DNA of 47,502 nucleotides from Cytophagales bacterium (GCA_022360055.1 JAKSDO010000072.1:1-47502); one strand, 5' to 3'. Numbered from the stretch's first letter, positions 1-10,245 are shown. Made by a program: numbers and translations. The notes: a model not told the origin generated them from the letters alone.

Positions 1-618
1 ATTATTGGAGCGGACAACCCCCATCATCCCAATTATTCATACCGGACAAGCCTTGCAGAACTCATTGGATTCGACTTAAACCTGGCGCCATCTGTTAAAT
101 TGCATTTTGAAAAGGGGACATTTTTAGGCAACTGGAACACAGGCGTTTTGTCATTTAATAACTCCATTAGCTCCAAAATCATAGAAAACTGGGTGCACAG
201 TCTCGAAAAGATACTGCGGAGTAAGCTGTTCCCGCCTAAAGCCAGTATCTATCTGGTTGAAGAGGCGGCATTTGCAGCTTCAGTAATGCTTGATAAAAAT
301 GAAATCCTAAATCTTGATATTCATTACAATTACCCTGTCGAGCGATTATTCGATGAAAAATTAAAGAAAATTAATGGGAGATTATCCGAGGCAAGAGTAA
401 TTCACCATTTAAAGCATCACAATCACCTGCTTGGTTACAGTGAATGGGCCGAAAGCAAGGCCCTGGAAAATAAGAGAAAATGGCTATCTGAAAATATAAA
501 ACAGCTCGGATTGAGCGGACAAGATAAATACACGTTCAAGGAAAAATTCTTTTTTTTAAGGAGGATATTTAAAGAAAGAAGTACATATCTCTTACAAAAG
601 CATTTTAACTATAGATAG
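1..618 (+). CDS. Probable glycosyltransferase, 3' end only (5' truncated by window)
   Basis: The reading frame is open from the first base and ends at 618, so only the C-terminal ~205 residues are present and the true start lies outside the window. The segment GNWNTGVLSFNN, followed by a VEEAAFAASV stretch and an RVIHHLKHH motif near the C-terminus, resembles nucleotide-diphospho-sugar transferases, in which an NTGV element, an acidic pair and a late histidine surround the active site. No signal peptide or membrane segment is visible in this part. It precedes a GT2 synthase on the same strand, separated by 273 bp with nothing recognisable except a promoter-like box, so co-transcription is doubtful. 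The glycosyltransferase assignment is inference from motif resemblance, and the acceptor and donor are unknown. Confidence 0.45.
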   Translation: MIGADNPHHPNYSYRTSLAELIGFDLNLAPSVKLHFEKGTFLGNWNTGVLSFNNSISSKIIENWVHSLEKILRSKLFPPKASIYLVEEAAFAASVMLDKNEILNLDIHYNYPVERLFDEKLKKINGRLSEARVIHHLKHHNHLLGYSEWAESKALENKRKWLSENIKQLGLSGQDKYTFKEKFFFLRRIFKERSTYLLQKHFNYR

Positions 619-875
619 CTGAATCGCGCACATTCCAATTATAACCTATGACCGGTCCGCAAGCAAGTACGGCCCGATAACTGAAAATCCTTAAATGCCC
701 AAAGTAAACTGATGCAATAAGGTCAGAAATAAGACATCTGTTGTTCCTTAGCCCTAAAAACCCAAGACGAGCAACTGTATTGTCTTAATTTTGACAGATT
801 TTACCATACCCTTGTATTAGAATGAAGCGATTACTGAGGGTGATCAAAGAACCGTCAATTACAGTTTTATTCAAT

Positions 876-883
876 TATCTTTG
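876..883 (+). promoter_or_regulatory. Bacteroidota -7 promoter box ahead of GT2 gene
   Basis: TATCTTTG matches the Bacteroidota -7 consensus TAnnTTTG and ends 8 bp before the ATG at 892, which would give an almost leaderless transcript. No convincing -33 TTTG was found. Confidence 0.4.
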
Positions 884-891
884 CGTCCAAT

Positions 892-2334
892 ATGGAAATT
901 GTCTTAATACTGATATACTCGGCATGCATGCTTTTTGTCATGATGTTTAGCTTTGTGCAGCTACATTTAGCATTGATGTATCGAAAGAGAAATGATTCGT
1001 GCGAAAAAGAAAACAGCAATAAGGCGCGAGCAGATTTTCCGTTGGTTACAATTCAGCTTCCACTTTACAATGAAAAATATGTTGTTGAACGCCTGCTGGA
1101 TTCGGTAGTAAATATCGACTGGCCAAAAAAATCAATGGAAATCCAAATATTGGACGATTCAAACGATGAAACTTCAGATATCATCCGGAAAAAATTAACG
1201 GAAAGTAAATTCAGCAATTTTGATATTCTGCACATCAAAAGACAAAGAAGAACCGGCTTCAAAGCCGGGGCGCTTCAGGTCGGATTAAAAGCTTCAAAAG
1301 GGGCATATATTGCCATTTTCGATGCAGATTTTATGCCGCACCCTTCGTTCTTACACGATACGGTGAAAGAATTTGAAAACCCTTCAATCGGCATGGTCCA
1401 GACCAGGTGGGAGCACCTCAACCGGGAATATTCATTGCTGACAAAACTCCAGGCATTCGGCCTTAACGGTCACTTTCGGGTAGAGCAGACCGGCAGATAT
1501 CGGTCCGGAAGTTTTATCAATTTCAATGGAACCGCTGGAATCTGGCGAAAAGCATGCATTGAAGAAGCAGGTGGATGGCAATCCGATACGCTTACTGAAG
1601 ATCTTGATTTGAGTTACAGAGCGCAAATGAATGGATGGAAGTTTAAATATTTGGAACATGTGCCCTCCCCTTCTGAACTGCCGGTAATTATGTCTGCTGT
1701 AAAATCACAACAATATCGGTGGACAAAAGGAGGTGCTGAAACGGCAAAGAAAAATCTGGGCAAAATACTGAGGACCAAGCTGGATGTTACAAATAAAATC
1801 CATGCGTTCTTTCATTTGACGAACAGCGCTAATTTTCCATTGCTATTGATCGCGTCGATCATCAGCATTCCATTACTTTTGGTAAAGTCAAATAATCCTC
1901 AATTCAAAATTTATTTTGATGCGGGAAGTATATTTCTAATTGGCTTTCTGGCTATTTCTTATTTTTATTGGGTCGCCAACAAAAATGAACATACCAATAA
2001 AGAATACTTCAAGTACTTTCCGTTATTCATGATGTTTTCCATGGGATTTACCCTCCACAACAGCCTGGCCGTGATCGAAGGGTTACTTGGGATAAAATCA
2101 TCTTTTATCAGGACGCCAAAATTCAATATTATCGGAGTAAAGGGCTCATGGAAAGGGAATATGTATTTAAACCAAAAAATCACTTTATCCACACTTTTTG
2201 AAGGAATCCTCAGCTTATATTTTTTTGCAGGAATTGCAGTTGGAGTTACAGTTGGCGATTACGGACTTATCCTTTTTCATTTTATGCTGGCCCTGGGCTA
2301 CGCAAGTATTTTTTACTATTCAATAAAACATTAA
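892..2334 (+). CDS. Membrane GT2 glycosyltransferase (cellulose-synthase-like)
   Basis: This is a 480-residue inner-membrane processive-type glycosyltransferase of family 2. An N-terminal membrane helix (residues 3-24) precedes the cytosolic catalytic domain. That domain holds the full signature: DDS at 88-90, the metal/UDP-binding DAD at 144-146, the catalytic-base TED at 235-237 and QQYRW at 273-277. Several C-terminal membrane helices follow from about residue 305. Length and layout resemble bacterial beta-glucan/cellulose-synthase-like or ceramide-glucosyltransferase-like enzymes, but there is no PilZ domain and no BcsB partner nearby, so the product could be a polysaccharide or a glycolipid. 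It overlaps the rhodanese lipoprotein gene by one base (TAATG), indicating translational coupling. Confidence 0.85.
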   Translation: MEIVLILIYSACMLFVMMFSFVQLHLALMYRKRNDSCEKENSNKARADFPLVTIQLPLYNEKYVVERLLDSVVNIDWPKKSMEIQILDDSNDETSDIIRKKLTESKFSNFDILHIKRQRRTGFKAGALQVGLKASKGAYIAIFDADFMPHPSFLHDTVKEFENPSIGMVQTRWEHLNREYSLLTKLQAFGLNGHFRVEQTGRYRSGSFINFNGTAGIWRKACIEEAGGWQSDTLTEDLDLSYRAQMNGWKFKYLEHVPSPSELPVIMSAVKSQQYRWTKGGAETAKKNLGKILRTKLDVTNKIHAFFHLTNSANFPLLLIASIISIPLLLVKSNNPQFKIYFDAGSIFLIGFLAISYFYWVANKNEHTNKEYFKYFPLFMMFSMGFTLHNSLAVIEGLLGIKSSFIRTPKFNIIGVKGSWKGNMYLNQKITLSTLFEGILSLYFFAGIAVGVTVGDYGLILFHFMLALGYASIFYYSIKH

Positions 2335-2840
2335 TGACCAGGTTCTTACTATTAATTCTATTTGCCACATTATTTTTATTGGATATGGCCGGATGTCAAA
2401 CAAAAAAATACGGAGAAAAGCTGGAATCTTTATATAATCATACTGTACCGACAATATCCAGCAGGGAACTGGCCGCCAATCTGCAAAGTGGAAAAGAATA
2501 TGTGATCCTGGATATACGATCCCGGAAAGAGTTTGAAATCAGTCATCTGAAAAATGCAATGCTGATTGATTATGACACTTTTACAGGTGCGAATGTCCAA
2601 AATGTGCCGTGTAACTCTCGGATAATTGTTTATTGCTCGGTAGGTTATCGAAGCGAAAAAATAGGAGAAAAGCTTCTGGACCTAGGGTTTTCTAATGTGA
2701 AGAATTTATATGGTGGGATTTTTCAATGGAAAAATGATGGTTATGAAGTGGTCAATAACAATTCAGTGAGGACCGACAGCGTACATACCTATAACAGAAA
2801 TTGGTCGCAATGGCTTCTGAATGGGGAGCGGGTTTATTGA
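2334..2840 (+). CDS. Rhodanese-domain lipoprotein
   Basis: This 168-residue protein has an N-terminal hydrophobic stretch ending in a lipobox (DMAGC, Cys21), so it is probably a lipidated periplasmic or outer-membrane protein. A single rhodanese domain spans residues ~40-140, with the active-site loop CSVGYRS starting at Cys101, so it can probably form a persulfide or act as a thiol-handling domain. Single-domain rhodaneses bind sulfur compounds, but the physiological substrate is unknown. The start codon overlaps the stop of the preceding GT2 gene, so the two are co-expressed. A functional link between sulfur chemistry and the glycosyltransferase is unclear. Confidence 0.85.
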   Translation: MTRFLLLILFATLFLLDMAGCQTKKYGEKLESLYNHTVPTISSRELAANLQSGKEYVILDIRSRKEFEISHLKNAMLIDYDTFTGANVQNVPCNSRIIVYCSVGYRSEKIGEKLLDLGFSNVKNLYGGIFQWKNDGYEVVNNNSVRTDSVHTYNRNWSQWLLNGERVY

Positions 2841-2950
2841 AAATATCTGTTGGATGCTGAGCTCAAAACAAAGTCCTTCAGCAAATAAATGGCAATTATT
2901 TCCAAAAAGAGGATTTTACAGATGTCTAATATTAAAGTAGAATTTAGCGC

Positions 2951-2958
2951 TATTTTTG
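2951..2958 (+). promoter_or_regulatory. Possible -7 box upstream of trpB2
   Basis: TATTTTTG fits TAnnTTTG, 135 bp before the trpB2 start. A long leader would result. No matching -33 element is clear, so this is a weak call. Confidence 0.2.
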
Positions 2959-3093
2959 TTTTCACAATTCGTTTGTACGGTTATCTTGAAAAGCCTCACA
3001 ATTTTTTATAACTTAATGCCCCTCGCCAAATCACGTTTTTAGACAAGATCCGCGGGTAACAATTTAGTTAATTTTTTTAAACAAGATAACATC

Positions 3094-4455
3094 ATGAGCG
3101 AAAAAAAAATCCTGCTTACCGAAAAGGAGATTCCACAGAATTGGTATAACATTATGGCAGATATGCCGAACAAGCCGCTGCCGCCATTGAATCCGGCGAC
3201 AAGAGAGCCGATTGGTCCGGAAGCATTGGCACCGATCTTCCCAATGGGTCTGATACAGCAGGAAGTCAGCGCTGAAAAATGGATCGAAATTCCCGAGGAG
3301 GTCCGAGAATTATATAAAATCTGGAGGCCTACACCATTATTCAGAGCATATGGTCTTGAGAAAGCATTGGATACTCCCGCAAAGATTTACTATAAATATG
3401 AGGGAGTAAGTCCGGCCGGATCGCACAAACCGAATACTGCCATTCCCCAGGCATATTACAACAAACAAGAAGGCATCAAGAAAATAACCACTGAAACCGG
3501 AGCGGGTCAGTGGGGCAGTGCATTGGCGATGGCCTGCAACATGTTTGATATGGAGTGTGAGGTGTTTATGGTTAAGTTGAGTTTTAATCACAAACCATAT
3601 CGGAAAATTATGATGAATACATGGGGAGGGACCGTACATGCTTCGCCAAGTGAGCTTACTCAGGCAGGTCGCTCAATCCTGAAAAAAAATCCGGATTCTC
3701 CGGGCAGCCTGGGTATTGCCATCTCAGAAGCTGTCGAACGCGCCGTGCAGGAGGAGACCACTAAATATTCCCTCGGAAGCGTATTGAATCATGTGCTCAT
3801 GCATCAGACAGTTGTTGGTCTGGAAGCGTTATTACAGATGGAAAAAGCAGGAGATCTGCCGGATGTTGTAATTGCTCCTTTTGGTGGCGGATCGAATTTT
3901 GCAGGATTATCTTTTCCATTTCTCCGGTTAAACTTTGAAGAAGGCAAAAAAATTAGGGCAATTGCCAGTGAGCCGGCTTCTTGTCCAAAACTGACAAGAG
4001 GAGTTTTCCGTTATGATTTCGGAGATACCGTTGGCATGACGCCCTTACTTCCAATGTACACACTTGGTCATAACTTTGTCCCAGCTCCAATTCATGCCGG
4101 CGGATTGCGCTATCACGGGGCAGGAGTAATTGTGAGTCAGCTATTAAAAGATAAACTTATTGAAGCGAGGTCACACCACCAAATCGAATGCTTTGAGGCG
4201 GGAATCAAATTTGCTCAGACAGAAGGAATTATCCCGGCTCCTGAAGCAAATCACGGAATTGCTACGGCAATCCAAGAAGCCGAAAAATGCAGGGAGGAAG
4301 GTGTGAGTAAAACGATTCTATTCAATCTTTGTGGTCATGGCAATTTCGATATGTCTGCCTATGATGCGTATTTCAGCGGAAATCTCGAAGAACACGAGCT
4401 GACTTCGTCGGAGATTGAAAGTTCGCTTGCCGAATTGGATACACCTACTATTTAA
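3094..4455 (+). CDS. trpB: Tryptophan synthase beta chain, TrpB2 type
   Basis: This 453-residue PLP enzyme of the TrpB2 subgroup is expected to convert indole plus serine (or O-phosphoserine) to tryptophan. PLP lysine 112 lies in [11 protein letters not shown], the substrate loop ETGAGQWG is at ~134-141, and the phosphate-binding GGGSN motif is at about 265. The extended N-terminal region (WYNIMADMP...[15 protein letters not shown]) and the total length above 430 residues mark TrpB2 rather than TrpB1, which is about 400. No trpA or other trp gene is adjacent, typical of TrpB2 enzymes that act as stand-alone indole salvagers. A strong hairpin follows, so it is probably monocistronic. Confidence 0.93.
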   Translation: MSEKKILLTEKEIPQNWYNIMADMPNKPLPPLNPATREPIGPEALAPIFPMGLIQQEVSAEKWIEIPEEVRELYKIWRPTPLFRAYGLEKALDTPAKIYYKYEGVSPAGSHKPNTAIPQAYYNKQEGIKKITTETGAGQWGSALAMACNMFDMECEVFMVKLSFNHKPYRKIMMNTWGGTVHASPSELTQAGRSILKKNPDSPGSLGIAISEAVERAVQEETTKYSLGSVLNHVLMHQTVVGLEALLQMEKAGDLPDVVIAPFGGGSNFAGLSFPFLRLNFEEGKKIRAIASEPASCPKLTRGVFRYDFGDTVGMTPLLPMYTLGHNFVPAPIHAGGLRYHGAGVIVSQLLKDKLIEARSHHQIECFEAGIKFAQTEGIIPAPEANHGIATAIQEAEKCREEGVSKTILFNLCGHGNFDMSAYDAYFSGNLEEHELTSSEIESSLAELDTPTI

Positions 4456-4480
4456 TTAAGAAGTAAAGCAGTATTTTTAA

Positions 4481-4510
4481 AACCTCACGGAATTGGGTTT
4501 CTGTGAGGTT
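4481..4510 (+). terminator. Hairpin terminator after trpB2
   Basis: The arms AACCTCAC and GTGAGGTT form an 8-bp stem 25 bp past the trpB2 stop, followed by a T-rich stretch (TGTTTGTT). Confidence 0.7.
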
Positions 4511-4859
4511 GTTTGTTATATGTTTCAATCCCTGATCGAAGCAGCTCTTACATAAACCCTCATGTTGTTGTCATTCCCGGCTTTTTGCAGAGCATAAGCA
4601 AAGGCGGAGCCTTACACTTGCAAGGATTCAGGGACCCGCCGGCAGGGTCTCACAAATCACATTCCCGACGGTCAATGAAAAAATGAAGCAACCTCTGCAT
4701 AACGAACCCGCTCGCCCGTTTCAACACATCTGCCCGGGCCAGGCAATTGTCCTGTAAAAATGTCGATTTTGTCAAGAATTGTTTTTATAAATTGATTTGT
4801 TGAATTCACGTTAAGTTTCATTGCATTAAGTGCGCCCTGAAAAAAGGGGAATAACAAAT
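4511..4859. other. Gene-free spacer with one GC hairpin
   Basis: No convincing gene lies here. A hairpin at 4631-4651 (GGGACCC / GGGTCTC around GCCGGCA) has no T-run. The octamer CATTCCCG occurs twice in direct orientation around it. A 61-codon leftward frame at 4672-4857 shows no recognisable family. Confidence 0.5.
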
Positions 4860-5942
4860 TTACTCAGGAAACAATGATTGGTCTAAGGCAGGCATGATCT
4901 TCAGGGCATTTTTGTAGTACACTTTTTTAAGTACCTCATCGGGAAGAGCCAACCCGTACATCGCCCAGAAGGCATGGTACTTTTTATGATATGGAAAATA
5001 TTCGTCTGCTGTTTCCAATACTCTAAAATAGGTGGGGAACTCTTCAGGACGCCAACTGTCTTTTCCGAACAAAATCCTATCCTGATATTTGATGAAGAAA
5101 TCACGGGCATGTCTTGGCTGCCTTCCCAGTTCGGCAATTACGGCGGCAATTTCTACGTACATATTGGGGATCTCCTCGATGAGTTCGCCCAGTTTTTTCA
5201 GATCGTTGGCATACCAACCCATATGTGCATTTATAAATATGGTTTTGGGATGGTTCTTAAACATATTATGCTGTTCATCAATGATTTGCTGCCAGGGAGC
5301 CGGATCTGTGTCGGACCGCTTCCGGCCCGGCCGGGTTTTTAATTCAAGCCATCGTTCGTTGTTGCTATTCATAGGATCCCAAAATGACTTTGGGTCGGCG
5401 GCGTGGATGAGCACCGGGATACCAAGCGCTCCACATTTTTCCCATACCGGTGCGAGTCTTGGATCATCAATTGCCAGCCTGTTTCCATCCACATCCTTAT
5501 TTCTCAATCCCAAGCTTTTATAGACTTTCAATCCTAAAGCTCCGTTTTTTACATCTTCTTCCAATTGGTAAGCAGCTTTTTCGCCCCAGGATTCCCTTCC
5601 AACTCCACTGAAATCCACATTGGCAAAAACCCCAAAACGATTTGGATAATTTTCTCTAACATTTTTTATCGCAGCTTTCAATCTTTCGCCCGAACCTCCG
5701 CTCAAATTAATCATAATCCCCATATTCATAGTATCCATATCTGCGATGAGCACTGACAAATCCTGGACTCCCATTTGAAACTGGTGACTGTGAATATCAA
5801 TAAATGGATATTTTGCTTTTTTTACCGGATTTTCAGGGACAACCAGGGTTGACTTTGGATTGTATTCCTCAAATGTTAAATCTGCCTGAGCAAAAATCGA
5901 GTAGGATAAGAATAACAGGTTTATCGGGATCAACACTTTCAT
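4860..5942 (-). CDS. Secreted amidohydrolase (amidohydrolase-2 family)
   Basis: This 360-residue metal-dependent hydrolase has a TIM-barrel amidohydrolase fold. The chosen ATG at 5942 starts a good signal peptide (hydrophobic core IPINLLFLSYSIFA), and the upstream in-frame ATG at 6002 would add 20 residues before it. Metal-ligand motifs are visible in the expected order: HSH at 51-53, LIHAADP, NAHMGWY and FGKDS near the C-terminus. Members of PF04909 include decarboxylases, lactonases and dehydratases acting on carboxylated substrates, but none can be chosen here. Signal-bearing Bacteroidota members act in the periplasm. It is separated by 308 bp and a terminator from the upstream gene, so it is probably transcribed alone. 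Confidence 0.85.
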   Translation of the reverse strand: MKVLIPINLLFLSYSIFAQADLTFEEYNPKSTLVVPENPVKKAKYPFIDIHSHQFQMGVQDLSVLIADMDTMNMGIMINLSGGSGERLKAAIKNVRENYPNRFGVFANVDFSGVGRESWGEKAAYQLEEDVKNGALGLKVYKSLGLRNKDVDGNRLAIDDPRLAPVWEKCGALGIPVLIHAADPKSFWDPMNSNNERWLELKTRPGRKRSDTDPAPWQQIIDEQHNMFKNHPKTIFINAHMGWYANDLKKLGELIEEIPNMYVEIAAVIAELGRQPRHARDFFIKYQDRILFGKDSWRPEEFPTYFRVLETADEYFPYHKKYHAFWAMYGLALPDEVLKKVYYKNALKIMPALDQSLFPE

Positions 5943-6250
5943 ATGAATAAGCTTTGCGACCTGAAATATCTGAATTTTTAAGGAAATGCAAAAAGCGATC
6001 AAATCAAGAACGGGAAAAATTACCCATATATTCTGATCGGAATGGCGGTTGGACGGTCAGGTGTTAGCATCATGTTTTTGTGATGCGATTTTCAACATGG
6101 ATACGATAAAAACGCCGGAATGCAGTGCTGTCCGGCGAAATTCAACGGAATCGCTCCTCAATGAACCAAAATTACAGGATGAATTGTGTAGTAGAATTAT
6201 TGCGATAGGAACATCAGGTATTTTTGTTCCCTCGAATTCTTCATATCGGA
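5943..6250. other. Spacer holding the terminator and the amidohydrolase upstream region
   Basis: The spacer contains the leftward terminator at 6108-6137 and a second stem at 6067-6086 (GCATCA / TGATGC). No gene and no clear TAnnTTTG box was seen. Confidence 0.5.
6108..6137 (-). terminator. Intrinsic terminator after the MORN-like gene
   Basis: Read leftward, the arms CGCCGGA and TCCGGCG form a 7-bp GC stem followed directly by TTTTTATC. It lies 114 bp downstream of the stop at 6251 and closes that transcript. Confidence 0.8.
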
Positions 6251-7117
6251 TTAGAACTTAGCCTGGTAAACCACTGCATTATTTCGATTCCACTCTTTAC
6301 TAATAAACGGTAGGTAGGAGGTATCGTATGGATCCGAAGGATATTGAATTTCTTTTTTCCTTCTTCGCTTAAAAGGATAATATTCGGTCCATTTCCCAAC
6401 TTTTACATTTTCTTTATACATTCCCCGAACAGCGACTGTTCCATTTTCATGAAAGTAATAATAAGTGCCATCTTTTTTCCCGTAAAGAATCGGTACTACT
6501 TCCTTCAATTTGGTCTGTTTATCATCGTAATACCGCACTTTGGATTCCTTTTGCCACCCTTTATAATATTTGCGTTTGTCGACGAGAATGTCGTTCCTGT
6601 CGTATCTGGTCCAACGACCATGCTTTGTCCCTTTATAGAAGATTCCTTCCTCAACGACCTGCTCTCCAACAATTTTTTTGTACGGGCCGTGCAGGATGAC
6701 GCCTCGCTTGTCCTCCATTTTTCCGGTATTCCGTACTCTCTTACGCGTGAAATCATACCACCATATTTCCGGAACATAGGGATCCACTTTGACCGGTTCT
6801 TTCAAATAATGAAAAATCTCCAACTCCGCCCGCTCTCCAATGCCCCTTCGTGTAAATCCTTTTTTGGTCTTTATTCCGTAAAATGTTTTTCTTTTTCTTC
6901 GTTCCTCCTTTTTTTTTCGGGCATCTTTAGCTTCTTTGGAAAGTTCTATTTCACGCTCCATATTCAAAGTCAATGGAGCATCCTTGATCAGGCTAAATCC
7001 GTCTTCCGATTCTCCGAAAATGTCAAACTCCGCAGAGTCGGGAAGTGTTTCTTCCTGGGCCAATGCCATACCGGAGAAAAACAAGAATACGATGAATATG
7101 CAATATGAGTTTTTCAT
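6251..7117 (-). CDS. Exported protein with MORN/YwqK-like repeats
   Basis: This 288-residue protein has a signal peptide (MKNSYCIFIVFLFFSGMALAQ) and then a charged low-complexity Lys/Arg/Glu stretch (~residues 55-80). The C-terminal half has repeated aromatic-glycine elements: KHGRWTRYDRNDILV, KDGTYYYFHENGTVAVRG and KVGKWTEYYP. These are typical of MORN-2/YwqK-type antitoxin-like repeats common in Bacteroidota exported proteins. Function is unknown; such repeats form an elongated beta structure and often sit at the outer membrane. It lies 51 bp downstream of hemB on the same strand and may be co-transcribed with it, ending at the terminator at 6108-6137. Confidence 0.75.
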   Translation of the reverse strand: MKNSYCIFIVFLFFSGMALAQEETLPDSAEFDIFGESEDGFSLIKDAPLTLNMEREIELSKEAKDARKKKEERRKRKTFYGIKTKKGFTRRGIGERAELEIFHYLKEPVKVDPYVPEIWWYDFTRKRVRNTGKMEDKRGVILHGPYKKIVGEQVVEEGIFYKGTKHGRWTRYDRNDILVDKRKYYKGWQKESKVRYYDDKQTKLKEVVPILYGKKDGTYYYFHENGTVAVRGMYKENVKVGKWTEYYPFKRRRKKEIQYPSDPYDTSYLPFISKEWNRNNAVVYQAKF

Positions 7118-7168
7118 GCTAATGCGCGGCTATCTATGTTCAATAACGGTACTACCCGAAGATTATTT

Positions 7169-8137
7169 TTACAGGTTCAATTTAGCATACGCTTTGGCGA
7201 AGTAGGTGAGAATGATTTTTGCTCCTGCTCTTTTGATGCTCAACAATACTTCAAGCATTGTTTGCTCGCCATCCAACCATCCTTGCTGAGCGGCTGCCTT
7301 GATCATCGCATATTCTCCGCTCACATTGTACGCCGATATTGGTAAACTGCTCGTTTCGCTTAGCTCCTTTATGACGTCCAAATAGGATAACGCAGGTTTT
7401 ACCATAAGGATATCCGCGCCTTCCAGTTCATCCAATTCGGCCTCGATCACTGCCTCTTTTACATTTGCCGGATTCATTTGGTAGGTCTTTTTATCGCCGC
7501 TCTTGGGCGCGGAATCCAGGGCATCTCTAAACGGCCCGTAAAAGGCGCTGGCATATTTTGCGGTATAGGACATAATCGAAACTTTTGTAAATCCCTCCTC
7601 ATCCAGCAACTTACGAATAGATTCCACACGCCCGTCCATCATATCCGAAGGTCCTAAGATATCGGCGCCGGCTCTGGCTTGAGCTAAAGCCATTTTGCCC
7701 AAAATCTCAAGCGTCTCATCATTGAGTATTTCGCCATTTTCAACAATCCCGTCATGGCCGTCTGAGCTGTAGGGATCCATCGCAACATCGGTCATTACGC
7801 AGGCTTCGGGAATTTCTCTTTTGATTTTGGAAATGGTCCGAAGATAAAAATTATCCGGATTGTAACTTAAAGTGGCGTATTTATCTTTTTGGTCTTCCGG
7901 AAAGGCAGGGAACAGGCAAAAGGTCTTAATTCCCAAGCCGACACATGCATCGACCTCATCCATTAAATTGTCCGCACTCATCCGAAAGATGCCCGGCATG
8001 CTGGGCACTTCGTCTTTTATCCCTTCACCTTGGACCATAAAAAGCGGATAAATCAAATCTTTTTTGGAGAGCGAGGTCTCTTCAACCAGGTTTCTTATTA
8101 CTTGGCTTTTCCTGTTTCTTCGTGGCCTTCTCAACAT
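7169..8137 (-). CDS. hemB: Delta-aminolevulinic acid dehydratase (porphobilinogen synthase)
   Basis: This is a 322-residue cytosolic enzyme condensing two 5-aminolevulinate molecules into porphobilinogen for heme synthesis. The ATG at 8137 was chosen because the family N-terminus MLRRPRRNRKSQ begins there; the longer frame up to 8218 adds 27 residues unlike the family. The two Schiff-base lysines are visible in SYTAKYASAFYGPFRDA (~residue 190) and in LMVKPALSYLD (~residue 245). The family-typical ADILGPSDMMDGRV segment is also present. A promoter-like box lies just upstream. hemD is encoded 8 kb away and hemW 11 kb away, so heme genes are scattered but numerous here. Confidence 0.96.
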   Translation of the reverse strand: MLRRPRRNRKSQVIRNLVEETSLSKKDLIYPLFMVQGEGIKDEVPSMPGIFRMSADNLMDEVDACVGLGIKTFCLFPAFPEDQKDKYATLSYNPDNFYLRTISKIKREIPEACVMTDVAMDPYSSDGHDGIVENGEILNDETLEILGKMALAQARAGADILGPSDMMDGRVESIRKLLDEEGFTKVSIMSYTAKYASAFYGPFRDALDSAPKSGDKKTYQMNPANVKEAVIEAELDELEGADILMVKPALSYLDVIKELSETSSLPISAYNVSGEYAMIKAAAQQGWLDGEQTMLEVLLSIKRAGAKIILTYFAKAYAKLNL

Positions 8138-8149
8138 AGTTTGTTTTAG

Positions 8150-8179
8150 AAAAAGTACATTTACTGATTTGAGTACAAA
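8150..8179 (-). promoter_or_regulatory. Candidate hemB promoter
   Basis: Read leftward, TTTG (8179-8176), an 18-bp gap and TACTTTTT (8157-8150) approximate the Bacteroidota -33/-7 pair, ending 12 bp before the hemB ATG. The last base of the -7 box is T instead of G. Confidence 0.4.
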
Positions 8180-8277
8180 TTGACAAAAGCTATTTAATTT
8201 TTCAAACGGGCGTACCAAAATTTAATTAAGGAATTCATTTACACGCAATAATTAAAGTCAATTGGGAAAACATTTTT

Positions 8278-8285
8278 TACCTTTG
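8278..8285 (+). promoter_or_regulatory. -7 promoter box for aspS
   Basis: TACCTTTG matches TAnnTTTG and lies 23 bp before the aspS ATG at 8309. No clear -33 element was identified. Confidence 0.45.
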
Positions 8286-8308
8286 GGCTCTGATTTTAAA
8301 AGGAAGAT

Positions 8309-10060
8309 ATGCTTAGAACTCATAATTGCGGAGAACTTCGAATGGATCATGCGGGTCAGAAAATTACACTGTGCGGTTGGGTGCAAAAAATTCGGGATAA
8401 AGGTGGGATGATCTGGATCGACTTAAGGGATCGATATGGGATTACCCAATTGGTCTTTGACGAGAGCAAAACCGATACGAGTGTGATCGGTGCCGTACGG
8501 GAGTTGGGCAGAGAATATGTGATCAAGGCCGAAGGCACAGTTTTGGAACGATATGCCAAAAACGATAAAATTCCTACCGGGGAGATTGAAATTGACGTAC
8601 ATGAAATAGAAATCCTGAATCCATCAATTTTGCCTCCATTTACGATCGAAGATGAAACCGACGGAGGGGACGAGTTGAGAATGAAATACAGGTATCTGGA
8701 CATTCGTCGCAATCCTGTGAGAAAGAGCCTGGAGTTAAGGCACAAAATGCTGCAACAAACAAGGCAATACCTGGATGCCCAAAATTTCATGGAAATTGAA
8801 ACTCCTTTTTTAATCAAATCGACTCCGGAAGGCGCCAGGGATTTTATAGTGCCTTCGCGGGTAAATCCCGGAGAGTTTTATGCATTACCCCAGTCGCCGC
8901 AGACATTTAAGCAATTGTTGATGGTCTCCGGAATCGATCGGTATTTTCAGATTGTAAAATGTTTCAGAGATGAAGATCTGAGAGCGGACCGGCAGCCGGA
9001 ATTCACACAGATCGATTGTGAAATGTCTTTCATCACCAGGGATGACATATTGAATACATTTGAGGGACTTGTAAAATACCTTTTTGATCGGGTTCTGAAT
9101 TATCAATTGGGTGAAGTAGAGCGGATGAGTTATGAGCACGCCATGAGGTATTACGGCAATGATAAGCCCGACACCCGGTTTGAAATGCATTTTGTTGAAT
9201 TGAACCATGTGGCTCAGGGAAAAGGATTTAACGTTTTTGACCGTTCCGAACTGGTCGTTGGAATTTGTGCCAGGGGATGTGCAAACTTTTCCAGAAAGCA
9301 AATCGATGCATTGACGGATTTCGTAAAAAAACCACAAATCGGCGCAAAAGGACTGGTATATGTGAAATATAATGAGGATGAAACATTCAAATCGTCTGTC
9401 GATAAATTTTACGCTCAGGAAGATTTAAAACTCTGGGCAAATGAAATGAACGCCGCGCCGGGAGATCTAATGCTGGTACTTTCGGGAGACGCTGGTCCCA
9501 CCAGGGCCGCATTATCCGAATTAAGATTGAAAATGGGTGCTGATCTGAACCTCAAGGACAAAGATGAATTTAAAGCGCTTTGGATATTGGATTTTCCATT
9601 GCTCGAGTGGGACGGCGAATCATCGAGATATCACGCCATGCATCATCCATTTACATCCCCAAAACCTGAGGATACCGGCCAATTGGAATCAAATCCGGGC
9701 AAGGTAAAGGCCAATGCCTATGATCTGGTCATTAACGGAGTTGAAATTGGAGGCGGATCGATAAGAATTCACGACAAAAAACTGCAACAAAAAATGTTTG
9801 ATGCGCTGGGGTTCACAAAAGAAGAAGCTGAAAAACAATTCGGTTTCCTGATGGACGCATTTGAATATGGCGCCCCTCCTCACGGCGGAATTGCATTTGG
9901 ATTTGACCGGTTATGTGCCCTGTTCGGAGGATCTGATTCGATCCGGGATTATATCGCCTTTCCAAAAAACAATTCCGGAAGAGACACGATGATCGATTCT
10001 CCCTCAACGATCTCGCAAGAACAACTTGACGAACTTGGAATTTCCATGAAAGAAATGTAA
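8309..10060 (+). CDS. aspS: Aspartyl-tRNA synthetase
   Basis: This 583-residue class IIb aminoacyl-tRNA synthetase charges tRNA-Asp. The N-terminal OB-fold anticodon-binding domain (~1-110) includes [20 protein letters not shown]. The class II core has motif 2 in [18 protein letters not shown] (~218-235) and motif 3 in [10 protein letters not shown] (~526-535). The bacterial GAD insertion domain occupies roughly residues 285-420. Length and layout match the bacterial-type enzyme. Without tRNA and activity data one cannot say whether it is discriminating or also charges tRNA-Asn. The start is supported by the promoter box 23 bp upstream. Confidence 0.97.
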   Translation: MLRTHNCGELRMDHAGQKITLCGWVQKIRDKGGMIWIDLRDRYGITQLVFDESKTDTSVIGAVRELGREYVIKAEGTVLERYAKNDKIPTGEIEIDVHEIEILNPSILPPFTIEDETDGGDELRMKYRYLDIRRNPVRKSLELRHKMLQQTRQYLDAQNFMEIETPFLIKSTPEGARDFIVPSRVNPGEFYALPQSPQTFKQLLMVSGIDRYFQIVKCFRDEDLRADRQPEFTQIDCEMSFITRDDILNTFEGLVKYLFDRVLNYQLGEVERMSYEHAMRYYGNDKPDTRFEMHFVELNHVAQGKGFNVFDRSELVVGICARGCANFSRKQIDALTDFVKKPQIGAKGLVYVKYNEDETFKSSVDKFYAQEDLKLWANEMNAAPGDLMLVLSGDAGPTRAALSELRLKMGADLNLKDKDEFKALWILDFPLLEWDGESSRYHAMHHPFTSPKPEDTGQLESNPGKVKANAYDLVINGVEIGGGSIRIHDKKLQQKMFDALGFTKEEAEKQFGFLMDAFEYGAPPHGGIAFGFDRLCALFGGSDSIRDYIAFPKNNSGRDTMIDSPSTISQEQLDELGISMKEM

Positions 10061-10245
10061 TCGCTTTGTTTACAAAGGTACTATAACCTGTAGACCCGGA
10101 AAAAAATCTCAATCGCTTCTGATGATGTAAACATACCATAAATTCTCTTTTTGGATTTTGACATTGAGATTGATTTGTGAATATCCGTAAATTGATATTC
10201 TGGGAAGAACCCTTCCGCAATCAAAATTCCAAACTTCCTGGAAAC

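Noticed and set aside
4672-4857. Leftward 61-codon frame in the trpB2-amidohydrolase spacer
   Set aside because: It has no recognisable family, no convincing start context, and ends in a low-quality AT-rich stretch; the composition is not clearly coding.
4974-5523. Rightward frames of 122 and 144 codons inside the amidohydrolase gene
   Set aside because: They are antisense to a gene with full catalytic motifs and show no family resemblance.
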